This document shows, one piece after another, positions 1 to 8,348 of a DNA stretch of 52,533 nucleotides. Source of the stretch: Desulfuromonadaceae bacterium UBA5613. GTDB taxonomy: Bacteria; Desulfobacterota; Desulfuromonadia; Desulfuromonadales; UBA2197. A program made the position numbers and the translations under genes. Numbering within the stretch: position 1 is the stretch's first letter; each line of letters starts with the position of its first letter. The stretch lies in the NCBI GenBank assembly GCA_002424625.1, contig DIKR01000071.1, positions 2,898-55,430 of the forward strand. The letters run 5' to 3'. The notes beneath the pieces were generated by a model, which saw only the letters and a program-made list of their open reading frames with translations, did no database searches and was not told where the DNA came from.

Positions 1-1190
1 AGCTGCCGGTTGGTGTCGATCTCCCGCTTGAGAACACTGTAGCCCACATATTTTTCATTCAATCCGAGGGCCATGCTCTTGGTCTGATTGAGCTGATTCC
101 GGATACTGTTCTCGTTGGCCAGGGCAAGCTCATACTGGTTCCTGATTTTCTGGATGATCCGATTGATCTCCTGCCGGCGTTTCTCCTTAAGGATATTCAG
201 GTCGGCAACGGCCTTGAGCATCATCGGATGCCTGGCACCGTATTTACTGGAAAGTTCCATATTCAACTGTTCGGCCTGGAGTATCTGGGCACGCAGAACT
301 TCCAGTGCCCCTCCTTCCGAGACAGCCAGAACGTTTTCCGCGGCATTGAGGTCACCGGCGACAGCACGGACCTTGTCATACAGAAGTTTGTGTTCCTTGG
401 TTCTCGATTCAGCGCTGATCAGTTCCCGGCCCAACTGCGTCAGGGCTTCCGGGATGATGGTCGACCGTTCTTCCATGGTCACGAGATTGTTCTGTTCCAT
501 GTAAGTTTGCAGTCTTTTTTCGCTGGCCTGTAATTTTTTCAGTTCGGCATCAGCTTTTGGCGTCAACCAGTTGAGACTCAGGTGGGTGGCGTCCATTTTC
601 ATCTCGAGGGATTTTTCGAGATAGGCCTGGACAAAGGTGTTGGCGATCAAGGCGGCAAACTCCGGGTTAGGTGAAGAATACGTGACCTCGGTAATGCGGC
701 TCCCTTGTATCGGTCTGACCCGGATATTTTTCAGGAGCTGTCTGGCCACCTTGTCACTTGCGGTCCAGGCGTTGGGGTCGGCAGGTTCACCGTCCTTTTC
801 GACGGTGGGAGAGGAGCGGGGAAACCAGCCCCGGATGCTTTGCAGCACGGAACTGAACCGTGACGGATTCTCTGGCATTTCCCTGGCGGCGATGCCGGTT
901 TCAAGGCCAAGGATATCGACAACGCGGCGGGCGACAGTATGGCTGCGGATCAACTGAAACTGAGTGCTGTAAAATTCCGGGTCCTGAGGCTGCACCCTGT
1001 TGTTGCCGGACAGGTTGTCGACTTCGACCCGTTCAATGATGACCTTGGCGGTGCCGTCATAAATTGGCGTAGACAGCATGGTCACCAGCAGAACCACAGC
1101 AAAAATCCCGCCGCCGACGGCGGCGACGATCTGCCAGCGCTTGTGTAAGACCTTTAAATAGTCCTGCAAATTACGATTACGGTCGTACAT
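1..1190 (-). CDS. Wzz/GumC-like polysaccharide co-polymerase (chain-length determinant), 3' end outside window
   Basis: The first ~396 codons are visible; the C-terminus lies beyond the window start. The start ATG is at 1190, preceded by GGGAG-like sequence. The N-terminus (MYDRNRNLQDYLKVLHKRWQ) is a short cytoplasmic tail, followed by a transmembrane segment at about residues 19-38 and then the Wzz-type periplasmic domain. From about residue 170 on, the sequence is rich in Leu, Gln, Glu and Lys heptads, typical of the long coiled coil of GumC/ExoP-type proteins. Family role: an inner-membrane oligomer that sets polymer length and contacts Wza and often a tyrosine kinase. Whether a BY-kinase domain is fused cannot be seen. 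It is the last visible gene of the export block, 72 bp after the longer wza-like gene. Confidence 0.88.
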   Translation of the reverse strand, partial: MYDRNRNLQDYLKVLHKRWQIVAAVGGGIFAVVLLVTMLSTPIYDGTAKVIIERVEVDNLSGNNRVQPQDPEFYSTQFQLIRSHTVARRVVDILGLETGIAAREMPENPSRFSSVLQSIRGWFPRSSPTVEKDGEPADPNAWTASDKVARQLLKNIRVRPIQGSRITEVTYSSPNPEFAALIANTFVQAYLEKSLEMKMDATHLSLNWLTPKADAELKKLQASEKRLQTYMEQNNLVTMEERSTIIPEALTQLGRELISAESRTKEHKLLYDKVRAVAGDLNAAENVLAVSEGGALEVLRAQILQAEQLNMELSSKYGARHPMMLKAVADLNILKEKRRQEINRIIQKIRNQYELALANENSIRNQLNQTKSMALGLNEKYVGYSVLKREIDTNRQ

Positions 1191-1262
1191 CAGAACACTC
1201 CCTTTCTCACTGCGACCCTGCGTGATAAAGACGCAAGATTCCGCCTTTTATGTAACCCGTTT

Positions 1263-2075
1263 TTAAAAGAAGCTTTCAGGGATGACCATGACGTCTTCCG
1301 GCATCAGCTTTTCGTGGAGTGGAACTTTTTCAAGGATTTGTTCAACACCATTGATCTTGCGGATGATTTTGATCTTGCCTTGTGAGGCCAGGGGGGTAAA
1401 GCCGCCGGCCATGGTAATGGCCTTGATCACTGTGGTGTCAGGCTCGACGGGAAGAGCCGAGGGGCGGTTGACCTGCCCGGTGACATAGATGACTGCCGTC
1501 TTGGGGATAGTGATCGAGTCTCCGTCCATCAGCAGAAGATTGACGGTTTCAGACCCGGACTGAAGCAGTTCGGCGATGTTGACTTCAATGTGTTTCTCCC
1601 CGGTCGATCCGTTCGCCCCGGTGCGACGGATTGTCGCGTTGTGTCCGGCACCCCGGGTCAGTCCGCCTGCTTTTGAAACCAGCTCCAGTAGTGTTGTCGG
1701 GCCGCTCAGTTCGTAAAGGCCGGGGCGGACCACTTCGCCGATGATGAAGACTTTCTTGCTGCGGAATTCCTCTACAAAGACCGATACCTGCGGGTTGACG
1801 ATATAGTCGGCACCGAGCTCCGCCGCAATCGTTCGGGAAGCGCTGGAGGTGGTCAAGCCACCGACCCGAACCCGTTCGGCCAGCGGCAGGAGAATATATC
1901 CATCGTTATCGACCCGGGCGACCGTCATCAGATCGGGATGATCGTAGATCGAAATTTTCAGGACATCGCCCGGACCAATCTGGTAGTCATCGCTCTCAGC
2001 ACTGCCGGCGAGAGCACTCCACAATGTCAGGAAGACAAGTGACACGATAATGACGATAAGACGTTGAATGTTCAT
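1263..2075 (-). CDS. Wza-like polysaccharide export protein, two SLBB domains
   Basis: 270 residues. An N-terminal hydrophobic signal (about residues 5-24, ending ALAGSAES) is followed by the poly-export domain (YQIGPGDVLKISIYDHPDL, about 31-49). Two SLBB domains follow: the first from about residue 108 (KVFIIGEVVRPGLYEL) and the second from about residue 195 (VIYVTGQVNRPSALPV). Family role: the periplasmic/outer-membrane channel for Wzy-dependent polysaccharides. There is no lipobox Cys at the end of the signal, and the protein is shorter than E. coli Wza, so it may be the periplasmic collar only and work with the beta-barrel protein encoded upstream. It is nearly identical along its length to the next gene upstream except for an 87-residue stretch, so the two arose by duplication. 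Confidence 0.9.
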   Translation of the reverse strand: MNIQRLIVIIVSLVFLTLWSALAGSAESDDYQIGPGDVLKISIYDHPDLMTVARVDNDGYILLPLAERVRVGGLTTSSASRTIAAELGADYIVNPQVSVFVEEFRSKKVFIIGEVVRPGLYELSGPTTLLELVSKAGGLTRGAGHNATIRRTGANGSTGEKHIEVNIAELLQSGSETVNLLLMDGDSITIPKTAVIYVTGQVNRPSALPVEPDTTVIKAITMAGGFTPLASQGKIKIIRKINGVEQILEKVPLHEKLMPEDVMVIPESFF

Positions 2076-2140
2076 GGCAACCTCAAGTTTCGTTAAACCT
2101 GTGACGCGCGCCCGGCAATCTTTTACCTGTTATCCCTCAC

Positions 2141-2689
2141 TTAAAAAAAACTTTCGGGGATAACCATGACATCTCCCGGCATCAGCTTTTCGTGCAGCGA
2201 CACCTTTTTAAAAATCTTCTCAACGCCATTGATTTTGCGGATGATCTTGATCTTTTTTTGCGCCGCCAGAGGGGTAAAGCCGCCGGCCATGGTTATGGCC
2301 TGGATGACTGTGGTGTCAGGCGCGACGGTGAAAGCAGAGGGCCGGTTGATCTGTCCGGTGACATAGACCACCCGGCTGTGGAACTCCTGAACAAAGACCG
2401 ATGCCTGCGGGTTGACGATATAGTCGTCACCGAGTTTTGTCGCAATCGTCTGCGAAGCGCTGGAGGTGGTCAAGCCACCGACCGGAACCCGTCCGGCCAG
2501 CGGCAGGAGGATATACCCTTCGTTATCGACCCGGGCGACCGTCATCAGATCAGGGTGATCGTAGATCGATATTTTCAGGACATCACCCGGACCAATCTGG
2601 TAATCGCTTTCAGCGCTGCCGGCGACAGCACTCCAGAAGATCAGGAAGAGAAGCGAGACGAAGATGACGATAGGACGATGACAACTCAT
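2141..2689 (-). CDS. Short Wza-like export protein, one SLBB domain (paralogue with internal deletion)
   Basis: 182 residues; start ATG at 2689 with AGGT upstream. It aligns end to end with the 270-residue neighbour: same signal segment, same poly-export domain, same C-terminus (LMPGDVMVIPESFF against LMPEDVMVIPESFF). One block of about 87 residues, the first SLBB domain, is absent. The junction runs from SVFVQEFHSR directly into VVYVTGQINRPSAF. The equivalent points in the long copy are the starts of its two SLBB domains, so loss by recombination between similar SLBB starts is a simple explanation. Poly-export plus one SLBB is still a viable architecture, and the reading frame is intact. It may form a mixed or alternative export collar. 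Confidence 0.88.
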   Translation of the reverse strand: MSCHRPIVIFVSLLFLIFWSAVAGSAESDYQIGPGDVLKISIYDHPDLMTVARVDNEGYILLPLAGRVPVGGLTTSSASQTIATKLGDDYIVNPQASVFVQEFHSRVVYVTGQINRPSAFTVAPDTTVIQAITMAGGFTPLAAQKKIKIIRKINGVEKIFKKVSLHEKLMPGDVMVIPESFF

Positions 2690-2741
2690 GACGGACCTCT
2701 TGGTTTTGGTTTAGCTCTAGACGTTACATCCGGAAACTGTT

Positions 2742-4103
2742 TCAGAGTGCTGCAGTCGCCTGGAGAAAGATGGTGTTGTTGCGATAATCTTCACTGTCAA
2801 AGTTCGAGTCGCGCTTCCGGTACTCATAGCCGAGCCTTAGATTTATCCAGTTGAGAGGTGAAAAGCCGAGAGCGGCACGACCGCCCATCTCATCATGATA
2901 ATAATTCGAGGCGATACGATTGCCGATGTTCACTGTGCCGTTGTAGTCGTTGCGGTTGAAAAAAAGACTGGCATCTCCCGACCATTTTGCCGTTATCCGC
3001 TGCCGATAACCGAGGAGCGCCCGATGTGAGAGGATGCCCCTCGCGCCGATCTGGTCTGTTTCCAGGATGCGCCGCGTCCCTTGCACATAGAAGGAAGTCT
3101 TTGGAGAAAAGTAGTAATCGAGTTGTCCTTCGGCGAGAAAATCATCGGAGTCAACTGCGCCGTAGTCCTGCATGCCGTAACCGACTTTGAGGCGGCCGCG
3201 CGTGTTGGCGCTGGTCTGCATCTGCATCCCGACATAGTAGTTGTTGTGTTTGGTGTCGACTTTGCCCGCTTCGGCATAATCGATATTTATGTACTCCGCC
3301 TGAATAAAGAGGGCGGTTTTAGGTGTTGTCTGAAAGAAGAGGTAGCCGGAATAGCTGTTGTCGTCACGGTCGCGATATATGTTGCTGGCGTCGGCATAAT
3401 TCAGAGAGTAGCGGCTGTAATCGGCACGCAGCAGCATCTTTGGCGATAACCGGCTGACCAGAATGGCATTGAAAAGATTGGCGTCAAAGGTGTCGAGCGT
3501 GCCGGCAGCCTTTCCGCCGGTTCCATACGGGTCGCTGTTCCGTTCAAAGACATCAACAATTTCCAGAGATAAGCCCCGCCGGGCGCTGAGTTTGATCATC
3601 CCTTGAAGGCGATGATCGACACGGTCTTCGTCCTGATATTGATCATATTTGAGAATGTTGGCCTGATACAGGGCGTAGGCTTGCACGCGGCGTTCTCTTG
3701 CCGCGGTCAAACGACTCAGGCTCAAACCGCCAGGCGCAGTGTTCGAAGTGCCGATCTCCGGCATCCTTTGATTGCGGGCCGGAAGTGCCAGCCAGATCCC
3801 CGGGGTGATGACGGCGTAGCGATCCGACTGCTCGTTGTCGGCTGTGCGAAACAGGTTGCTGGTGTAAAAGCCGCTGACCGAAAGAAATGGATGAATATAA
3901 CCGGTTCGGCCGCCGAAAAGGTTCGTAGTGTCAGGAGCCTGGTTGTCGACAGGGGCGGCCGTCACGGGTGCGTCAGCGTTTAAAAGGATCGATTCAGCCG
4001 GATCGGCTGTCTCTATGAGTGGCTCCGGAAGCATCTCCTGGCCCCAAGCGATTCCACAGAGGAGTACCAGGATCAAAGTGGTGACCAAATAATTCCTGTG
4101 CAT
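2742..4103 (-). CDS. Outer-membrane beta-barrel protein of the EPS locus
   Basis: 453 residues from the ATG at 4103. That ATG has an AAGGGAG site 5 bp upstream; a TTG 15 bp further out overlaps the previous stop and is less likely. A signal peptide (YLVTTLILVLLCGIAWGQ) precedes a Pro/Ala-rich linker (about 25-65). The rest is amphipathic beta-strands with alternating aromatic residues (for example GYIHPFLSVSGFYTSNLFR, YYVGMQMQT, LLGYRQRI), ending FLQATAAL. This resembles the beta-barrel proteins found next to Wza/Wzz genes in EPS and exosortase-type loci. It probably supplies the outer-membrane pore that the lipobox-less Wza proteins lack. The family cannot be pinned down by eye. Confidence 0.8.
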   Translation of the reverse strand: MHRNYLVTTLILVLLCGIAWGQEMLPEPLIETADPAESILLNADAPVTAAPVDNQAPDTTNLFGGRTGYIHPFLSVSGFYTSNLFRTADNEQSDRYAVITPGIWLALPARNQRMPEIGTSNTAPGGLSLSRLTAARERRVQAYALYQANILKYDQYQDEDRVDHRLQGMIKLSARRGLSLEIVDVFERNSDPYGTGGKAAGTLDTFDANLFNAILVSRLSPKMLLRADYSRYSLNYADASNIYRDRDDNSYSGYLFFQTTPKTALFIQAEYINIDYAEAGKVDTKHNNYYVGMQMQTSANTRGRLKVGYGMQDYGAVDSDDFLAEGQLDYYFSPKTSFYVQGTRRILETDQIGARGILSHRALLGYRQRITAKWSGDASLFFNRNDYNGTVNIGNRIASNYYHDEMGGRAALGFSPLNWINLRLGYEYRKRDSNFDSEDYRNNTIFLQATAAL

Positions 4104-4114
4104 GAGCGCTCCCT

Positions 4115-6049
4115 TCAAGCTGATTCCACGGCAACTTGTGAAATGCTGATAACCGGTGATTTGACAACACTTAAACGACTAATGGGGATCGGTTGGCCAT
4201 CTTTGACTGAATGGTACTCCGGGACCAGCGTGTGGATAAGTTTGGTCACCTGATCGCTGTCCATAGCAGTGCAGGCATTATTCAGCCGGTCAAGCTGCAG
4301 GTTCAGTTCGGCCAGATTGTGGTGGCAGGCCCGTGCAACACAAATTTTTTCATGACGGGTCGGCACCACGCCCTCTTCGTCCAGCAGCAGCTCTTCATGG
4401 AGCTTTTCGCCGGGGCGCAGGCCGGTAAAGACGAGATCGATATCCTGGTAGGGGGTCAGACCTGATAAGCGGATCAATTCTTCCGCCAGCTGTACAATCC
4501 GCACCGGTTCACCCATGTTCAGGACGAAAATTTCCCCGCCGTGCCCCATGCCGCCCGCCTGGAGAACAAGCTGGACGGCTTCCGGGATGGTCATGAAGAA
4601 ACGGGTGACATCCGGATCGGTCACAGTGACCGGTCCGCCCTTGAGGATCTGACTTTGGAAGATCGGCACGACACTGCCGTTGCTGCCAAGAACATTGCCG
4701 AAGCGGACAGTGACGATGCTGGTGCGGCTGTGGGCGGCCAAGGCCTGGGCATAGATTTCCGCCGCCCGCTTGCTTGCACCCATGATATTGGTCGGATTTA
4801 CTGCCTTGTCCGTTGAGATCATAACGAAGTGATCGGCTTGGTAACGATCTGCCGCGTTGACGACATTACGGCTGCCGATCACGTTATTCTTGACTGCAGC
4901 CACCGGGTTGCATTCCGACATCGGGACATGTTTGTACGCGGCGGCATGAAAAACGACTTCAGGTCGGAAACGCTTGAAGACGAAGTCGACCTTGGCAGCA
5001 TCGCGGACATCGCTCAGGCTGGGGATAAACTCCACGGCGGGGAATGAGGCTTTCAGTTCCCGCTCAACGTCGAAGAGCGGGGTTTCGGCCTGGTCAAAAA
5101 GGAGGACAGAAGACGCTCCGAATCGTGCAACCTGACGACAGATTTCCTGACCGATGCTGCCAGCAGCACCCGTGATCAGAACTCGTTTCCCACCGAGATA
5201 TTGCTTGATATTGCTCACGTCGAGATGGACAGAAGGACGCCCCAGCAGGTCCTCCAGTTTGACGTCGCGGACATGCTGGATGGAAACATCTTCATTGAGA
5301 ATTTCGCAGACATTCGGGAGGATTTTAGAGGTTACGCCAAATTTTTTGCAGATTGCGACAATCTGACGCAGTTGTTTAAGTTCCAGTACCGGGTTCGCAA
5401 GAATAACCTGATCAACCGAAGCGCGGCGCAGCAGTTCACCCAATCCCTCGATGTCAGACAGGACCTGAACGCCATGAAACCAGTGGCGCAGGCGGCTGGC
5501 ATCCTGATCGACGAGTCCCACCACGTCCCAGTTCAGCTTTGGACTTTGGCGGATCTCGCGGATGATCGTCTGAGCGACAGCACCGGAGCCGACAACGATA
5601 ATGCGTTTCATCGTTTCATTGCAGTTTTTGTTGTAGCTACTGGCGAATTCCCGGCCAAGACGCACCGAGATACGCAAGCCGCTCATCAACATAAAGCAGA
5701 GGAGACCATCAAGGATCAGAATTGACCAGGGGATCGTCACCGGGAGCGGGCCAAAGCTGATATAGAGCGCAAAGAGTGCCGAACCGGCTATGTTGGCTTT
5801 GACCAGCGCGATCAGGTCGGGTAGCGAGACGTAGCGCCACCAGCCACTGGAGAGGTGAAGCAGGGAGAAGGTGGCCAGTTTTATGGCGATCAGGGGGAGG
5901 ATCAGTGATAACAGGAACGGACTGAGTTCGCTCGGCAGGACACCGTCAAAGCGGAGAGAGATCGCCAGAAAAAATGCGGACGATACAATGATGATTTGCC
6001 CAATGAGAATGAGTGATATTCGTCCATTGACCGTCAATCTGTTTATCAT
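4115..6049 (-). CDS. PglF/WbpM/CapD-type nucleotide-sugar 4,6-dehydratase, membrane-anchored
   Basis: 644 residues from the ATG at 6049 (AGGTG six bases upstream). About four N-terminal transmembrane helices (residues ~10-120) precede a first Rossmann fold (VVGSGAVAQTIIREI, CoA-binding-like) and a second, catalytic NAD-binding fold (VLITGAAGSIGQEICRQ). The active-site segment STDKAVNPTNIMGASKR carries the Ser-Met-Lys triad typical of this subfamily instead of Ser-Tyr-Lys. Known role of the family: UDP-GlcNAc to UDP-4-keto-6-deoxy-GlcNAc, the first step to bacillosamine-type or other amino sugars. The DegT aminotransferase two genes upstream could take the 4-keto product, which would create a free 4-amino group open to acylation. 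Confidence 0.92.
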   Translation of the reverse strand: MINRLTVNGRISLILIGQIIIVSSAFFLAISLRFDGVLPSELSPFLLSLILPLIAIKLATFSLLHLSSGWWRYVSLPDLIALVKANIAGSALFALYISFGPLPVTIPWSILILDGLLCFMLMSGLRISVRLGREFASSYNKNCNETMKRIIVVGSGAVAQTIIREIRQSPKLNWDVVGLVDQDASRLRHWFHGVQVLSDIEGLGELLRRASVDQVILANPVLELKQLRQIVAICKKFGVTSKILPNVCEILNEDVSIQHVRDVKLEDLLGRPSVHLDVSNIKQYLGGKRVLITGAAGSIGQEICRQVARFGASSVLLFDQAETPLFDVERELKASFPAVEFIPSLSDVRDAAKVDFVFKRFRPEVVFHAAAYKHVPMSECNPVAAVKNNVIGSRNVVNAADRYQADHFVMISTDKAVNPTNIMGASKRAAEIYAQALAAHSRTSIVTVRFGNVLGSNGSVVPIFQSQILKGGPVTVTDPDVTRFFMTIPEAVQLVLQAGGMGHGGEIFVLNMGEPVRIVQLAEELIRLSGLTPYQDIDLVFTGLRPGEKLHEELLLDEEGVVPTRHEKICVARACHHNLAELNLQLDRLNNACTAMDSDQVTKLIHTLVPEYHSVKDGQPIPISRLSVVKSPVISISQVAVESA

Positions 6050-6282
6050 GCTGGCACCTGTCGCAAAATGAAATAAATGCACCTTAACGGTCTGTAAGTT
6101 GTTTACAGAATAAAACGCTTATGCCTTTCGGCAATTACCTGTTGGGTTGAGAATGGGAAAAATTGGTATAGAAAAAAATTAAACTAAAGTTTTATTGTTT
6201 CGGCAAAGCGCTGATTACGGAGTTGTGCAGAAAGGGGGAAGGAAGGGGAAGGGGACCAACACCATGGTTTTGCCGCAGGAAA

Positions 6283-6912
6283 CTACTGCATTTGTGCGAA
6301 ACCTTCCGGGAAATAGGTGGGGGCGCAAAGCGCCAGCTTGAGTCGGCTGGAAACGCCGAACTTTTTGAAGAGGTGATTACAATGCGACTTGACCGTCTGT
6401 TCGCTGATAAAGAGTCTTTTGGCGATCTCCTTGTTAGTGAAGCCGGAACAGATGTAATTGAGAATATCGATTTCCTTCTTGGTCAGATGGATATCGTGCT
6501 GTTTGTCGGTGTGGCGGCGTAAAACCTCGCGCAGGGTCTGATGGTCGATCCAGAGCTCTCCTTCGTGAAGTTTTCTCACGGCCTTCATGAGTTGTTTGCT
6601 GTCGGCATCCTTGGGCAGAATCCCTCCTAATCCCTCGGCAATCATCGACTTGACCGTGTCGCTGTTGAGATCCATTCGATCATTGACGAGCAGCACTTTT
6701 CTGCTATCTCCACCCGAGAGGAATTCAAGAACCTTCCGGCAGTTTGCCATGTCGGAGATGATAACGTCGGGGTCGAGCTCCATCAGTTTTTTAATGTCCT
6801 GATCATTGCAGGCAATCCCCCAGACGCGAAGCTCATCGTTTTCATCCAGAAGGCGTTTCACCCCTTCTGCAAAAAGGTACACCTGGCAGCAGATGATGAT
6901 ATTCATTTGCAT
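6283..6912 (-). CDS. LuxR/FixJ-type transcription regulator with degenerate receiver domain
   Basis: 209 residues; AAGGAGA lies four bases before the ATG at 6912. The N-terminal ~115 residues resemble a response-regulator receiver: IISDMANC places a candidate phospho-acceptor Asp at 54, and ILPKDAD carries the conserved Lys. The acidic pair normally found after beta-1 (DD) is replaced by Cys8-Cys9-Gln10. Residues ~140-205 are a clear LuxR helix-turn-helix (LTKKEIDILNYICSGFTNKE, TVKSHCNHLFKKFGV). No histidine kinase is present. The gene stands alone between two EPS blocks with gaps of about 140 bp upstream and 230 bp downstream, so it probably has its own promoter and regulates the locus. A phosphorylation-independent mode is likely (inference). 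Confidence 0.88.
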   Translation of the reverse strand: MQMNIIICCQVYLFAEGVKRLLDENDELRVWGIACNDQDIKKLMELDPDVIISDMANCRKVLEFLSGGDSRKVLLVNDRMDLNSDTVKSMIAEGLGGILPKDADSKQLMKAVRKLHEGELWIDHQTLREVLRRHTDKQHDIHLTKKEIDILNYICSGFTNKEIAKRLFISEQTVKSHCNHLFKKFGVSSRLKLALCAPTYFPEGFAQMQ

Positions 6913-7051
6913 GACCTTCTCCTTATCAACTGTTTTTTAACCGGAAAGTTGCTTAAAACTTAACAAAGGTTCATCAAACATCAAGCAAGAAAATGTAGAA
7001 ATAGCTGTTTTTGCGAATTTACTCTTCACTGGCACCGGGAATTTCAGCCAT

Positions 7052-8260
7052 TCACACGGGAGTCATGACCGCCTGGACCACCTTGCCGGTCTGGATGATG
7101 TGGTCTTCCGTGAGGGTTGGATGGACCAGGAACATCAGGCTTGTTTCTCCGAGACGGCGTGCCACCGGAAGTCGTTCGTGCGGGCTCAGTCCAGCCGCCA
7201 CGAAGGCTTTTTCCAGGTAGATTTCGCTGCAACTGCCACTGAAGCAGGGGATACCGGCGGCAGTGATTGCCGCCAGGATCGCATCTCTGCTCAAAAAGCC
7301 CGGTAGTTCCCCGGTTTCGACAAAGGCGTAATATTTGTAATAGGCATGGGCGATTTCGGGCGGGGGGACGGTGACCCGCAAGCCGCGAATGGTGCGGAAA
7401 GCCTCAGTCAAAATAGCAGCATGCCGCCGTCTGACCGTCAGCCAGGAAGGTAGTTTACGCAGCATGATCCGACCGATCGCTGCCTGCATCTCGGTCATGC
7501 GCCAGTTGGTGCCGAAAGAATGATGCAGCCAGCGAAAGCCCGTCCCCGGCTCCCCGGCAAAGACGGTGTCGAAATCTTTGCCGTGATCTTTGTAAGCCCA
7601 GGCTTTTTGCCAAACATCCGGGTCGTTGGTCGTCAGCATCCCCCCCTCGCCGCCCGTGGTCATGATCTTGTCCTGACAGAACGAAAAGGCCGCGACATCG
7701 CCCAATGAACCGGCCGGCCGTCCTTTGTAAGTGGCCCCCTGGGCCTGGGCACAATCCTCGATCACCTTGATGCCGTGGGCATGAGCCAACTCCAGCAGCG
7801 GATCCATGTCGCAGGGCCAGCCGGCAAGGTGGACGGCTATGATCGCCCGTGTCCGGGGTGTCAATAGCGGGCGCACTGTCGCGGCACTCAGGTTCTGACT
7901 GTCCGGCTCGATATCGGCGATCACCGGCGTGGCACCACGCATGACGACAGCGCTGGCGGAAGCGATAAAGGTGCGACTGCTGACGATCACTTCGTCGCCC
8001 GCTCCGATGCCCAGGGCGAGCAAGGCAAGTTCCAGAGCAACGGTGCCGTTCGCCAGAGAAATGGCATGACGGCAGCCGGTAAAGTTAGCGAATTCCTGCT
8101 CAAAAAGCTCATTTTCCTGCCCTGTCCAGCGGTTCACCCGTCCGGAGCGGAGCACGGCGGTGACCGCGGCAATTTCTTCCTCATCGAACCTGGGCCAGGA
8201 CGGGAAAGGCGGTATGCTTCCGTTTGGCAGTCTTTGTTCAAGGGGTTGAGCTTGATTCAT
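7052..8260 (-). CDS. DegT/DnrJ/EryC1/StrS-family PLP aminotransferase
   Basis: 402 residues from the ATG at 8260, which has an AGAGGTG site; a 33-codon upstream extension looks non-coding. Recognisable blocks are the N-terminal FPSWPRFDEEEI, the cofactor region HAISLANGTVALELALLALG, VIEDCAQAQGATYKGRPAGS, and the PLP-lysine block AFSFCQDKIMTTGGEGGML with the Schiff-base Lys after QD. The family transfers an amino group from Glu to keto-sugar nucleotides. With the PglF-like dehydratase it would give UDP-4-amino-4,6-dideoxy-GlcNAc or a related amino sugar. It is the last gene of the tailoring block, 88 bp after the ATP-grasp gene. Substrate and stereochemistry cannot be told from the sequence. 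Confidence 0.92.
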   Translation of the reverse strand: MNQAQPLEQRLPNGSIPPFPSWPRFDEEEIAAVTAVLRSGRVNRWTGQENELFEQEFANFTGCRHAISLANGTVALELALLALGIGAGDEVIVSSRTFIASASAVVMRGATPVIADIEPDSQNLSAATVRPLLTPRTRAIIAVHLAGWPCDMDPLLELAHAHGIKVIEDCAQAQGATYKGRPAGSLGDVAAFSFCQDKIMTTGGEGGMLTTNDPDVWQKAWAYKDHGKDFDTVFAGEPGTGFRWLHHSFGTNWRMTEMQAAIGRIMLRKLPSWLTVRRRHAAILTEAFRTIRGLRVTVPPPEIAHAYYKYYAFVETGELPGFLSRDAILAAITAAGIPCFSGSCSEIYLEKAFVAAGLSPHERLPVARRLGETSLMFLVHPTLTEDHIIQTGKVVQAVMTPV

Positions 8261-8348
8261 GGGACACCTCTTCGCAGATGGGAAAGCTTCGCTGGCAAGC
8301 CATTTCTGAACAGGCGTCAGCCTGTGAGTCCAAAGCGATGATGTTTCA

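Noticed and set aside
6165..6200. AAACTTTAGTTT followed by a T-run on the minus strand as a terminator after the LuxR gene
   Set aside because: The stem is only 5 bp and AT-only; too weak to call.
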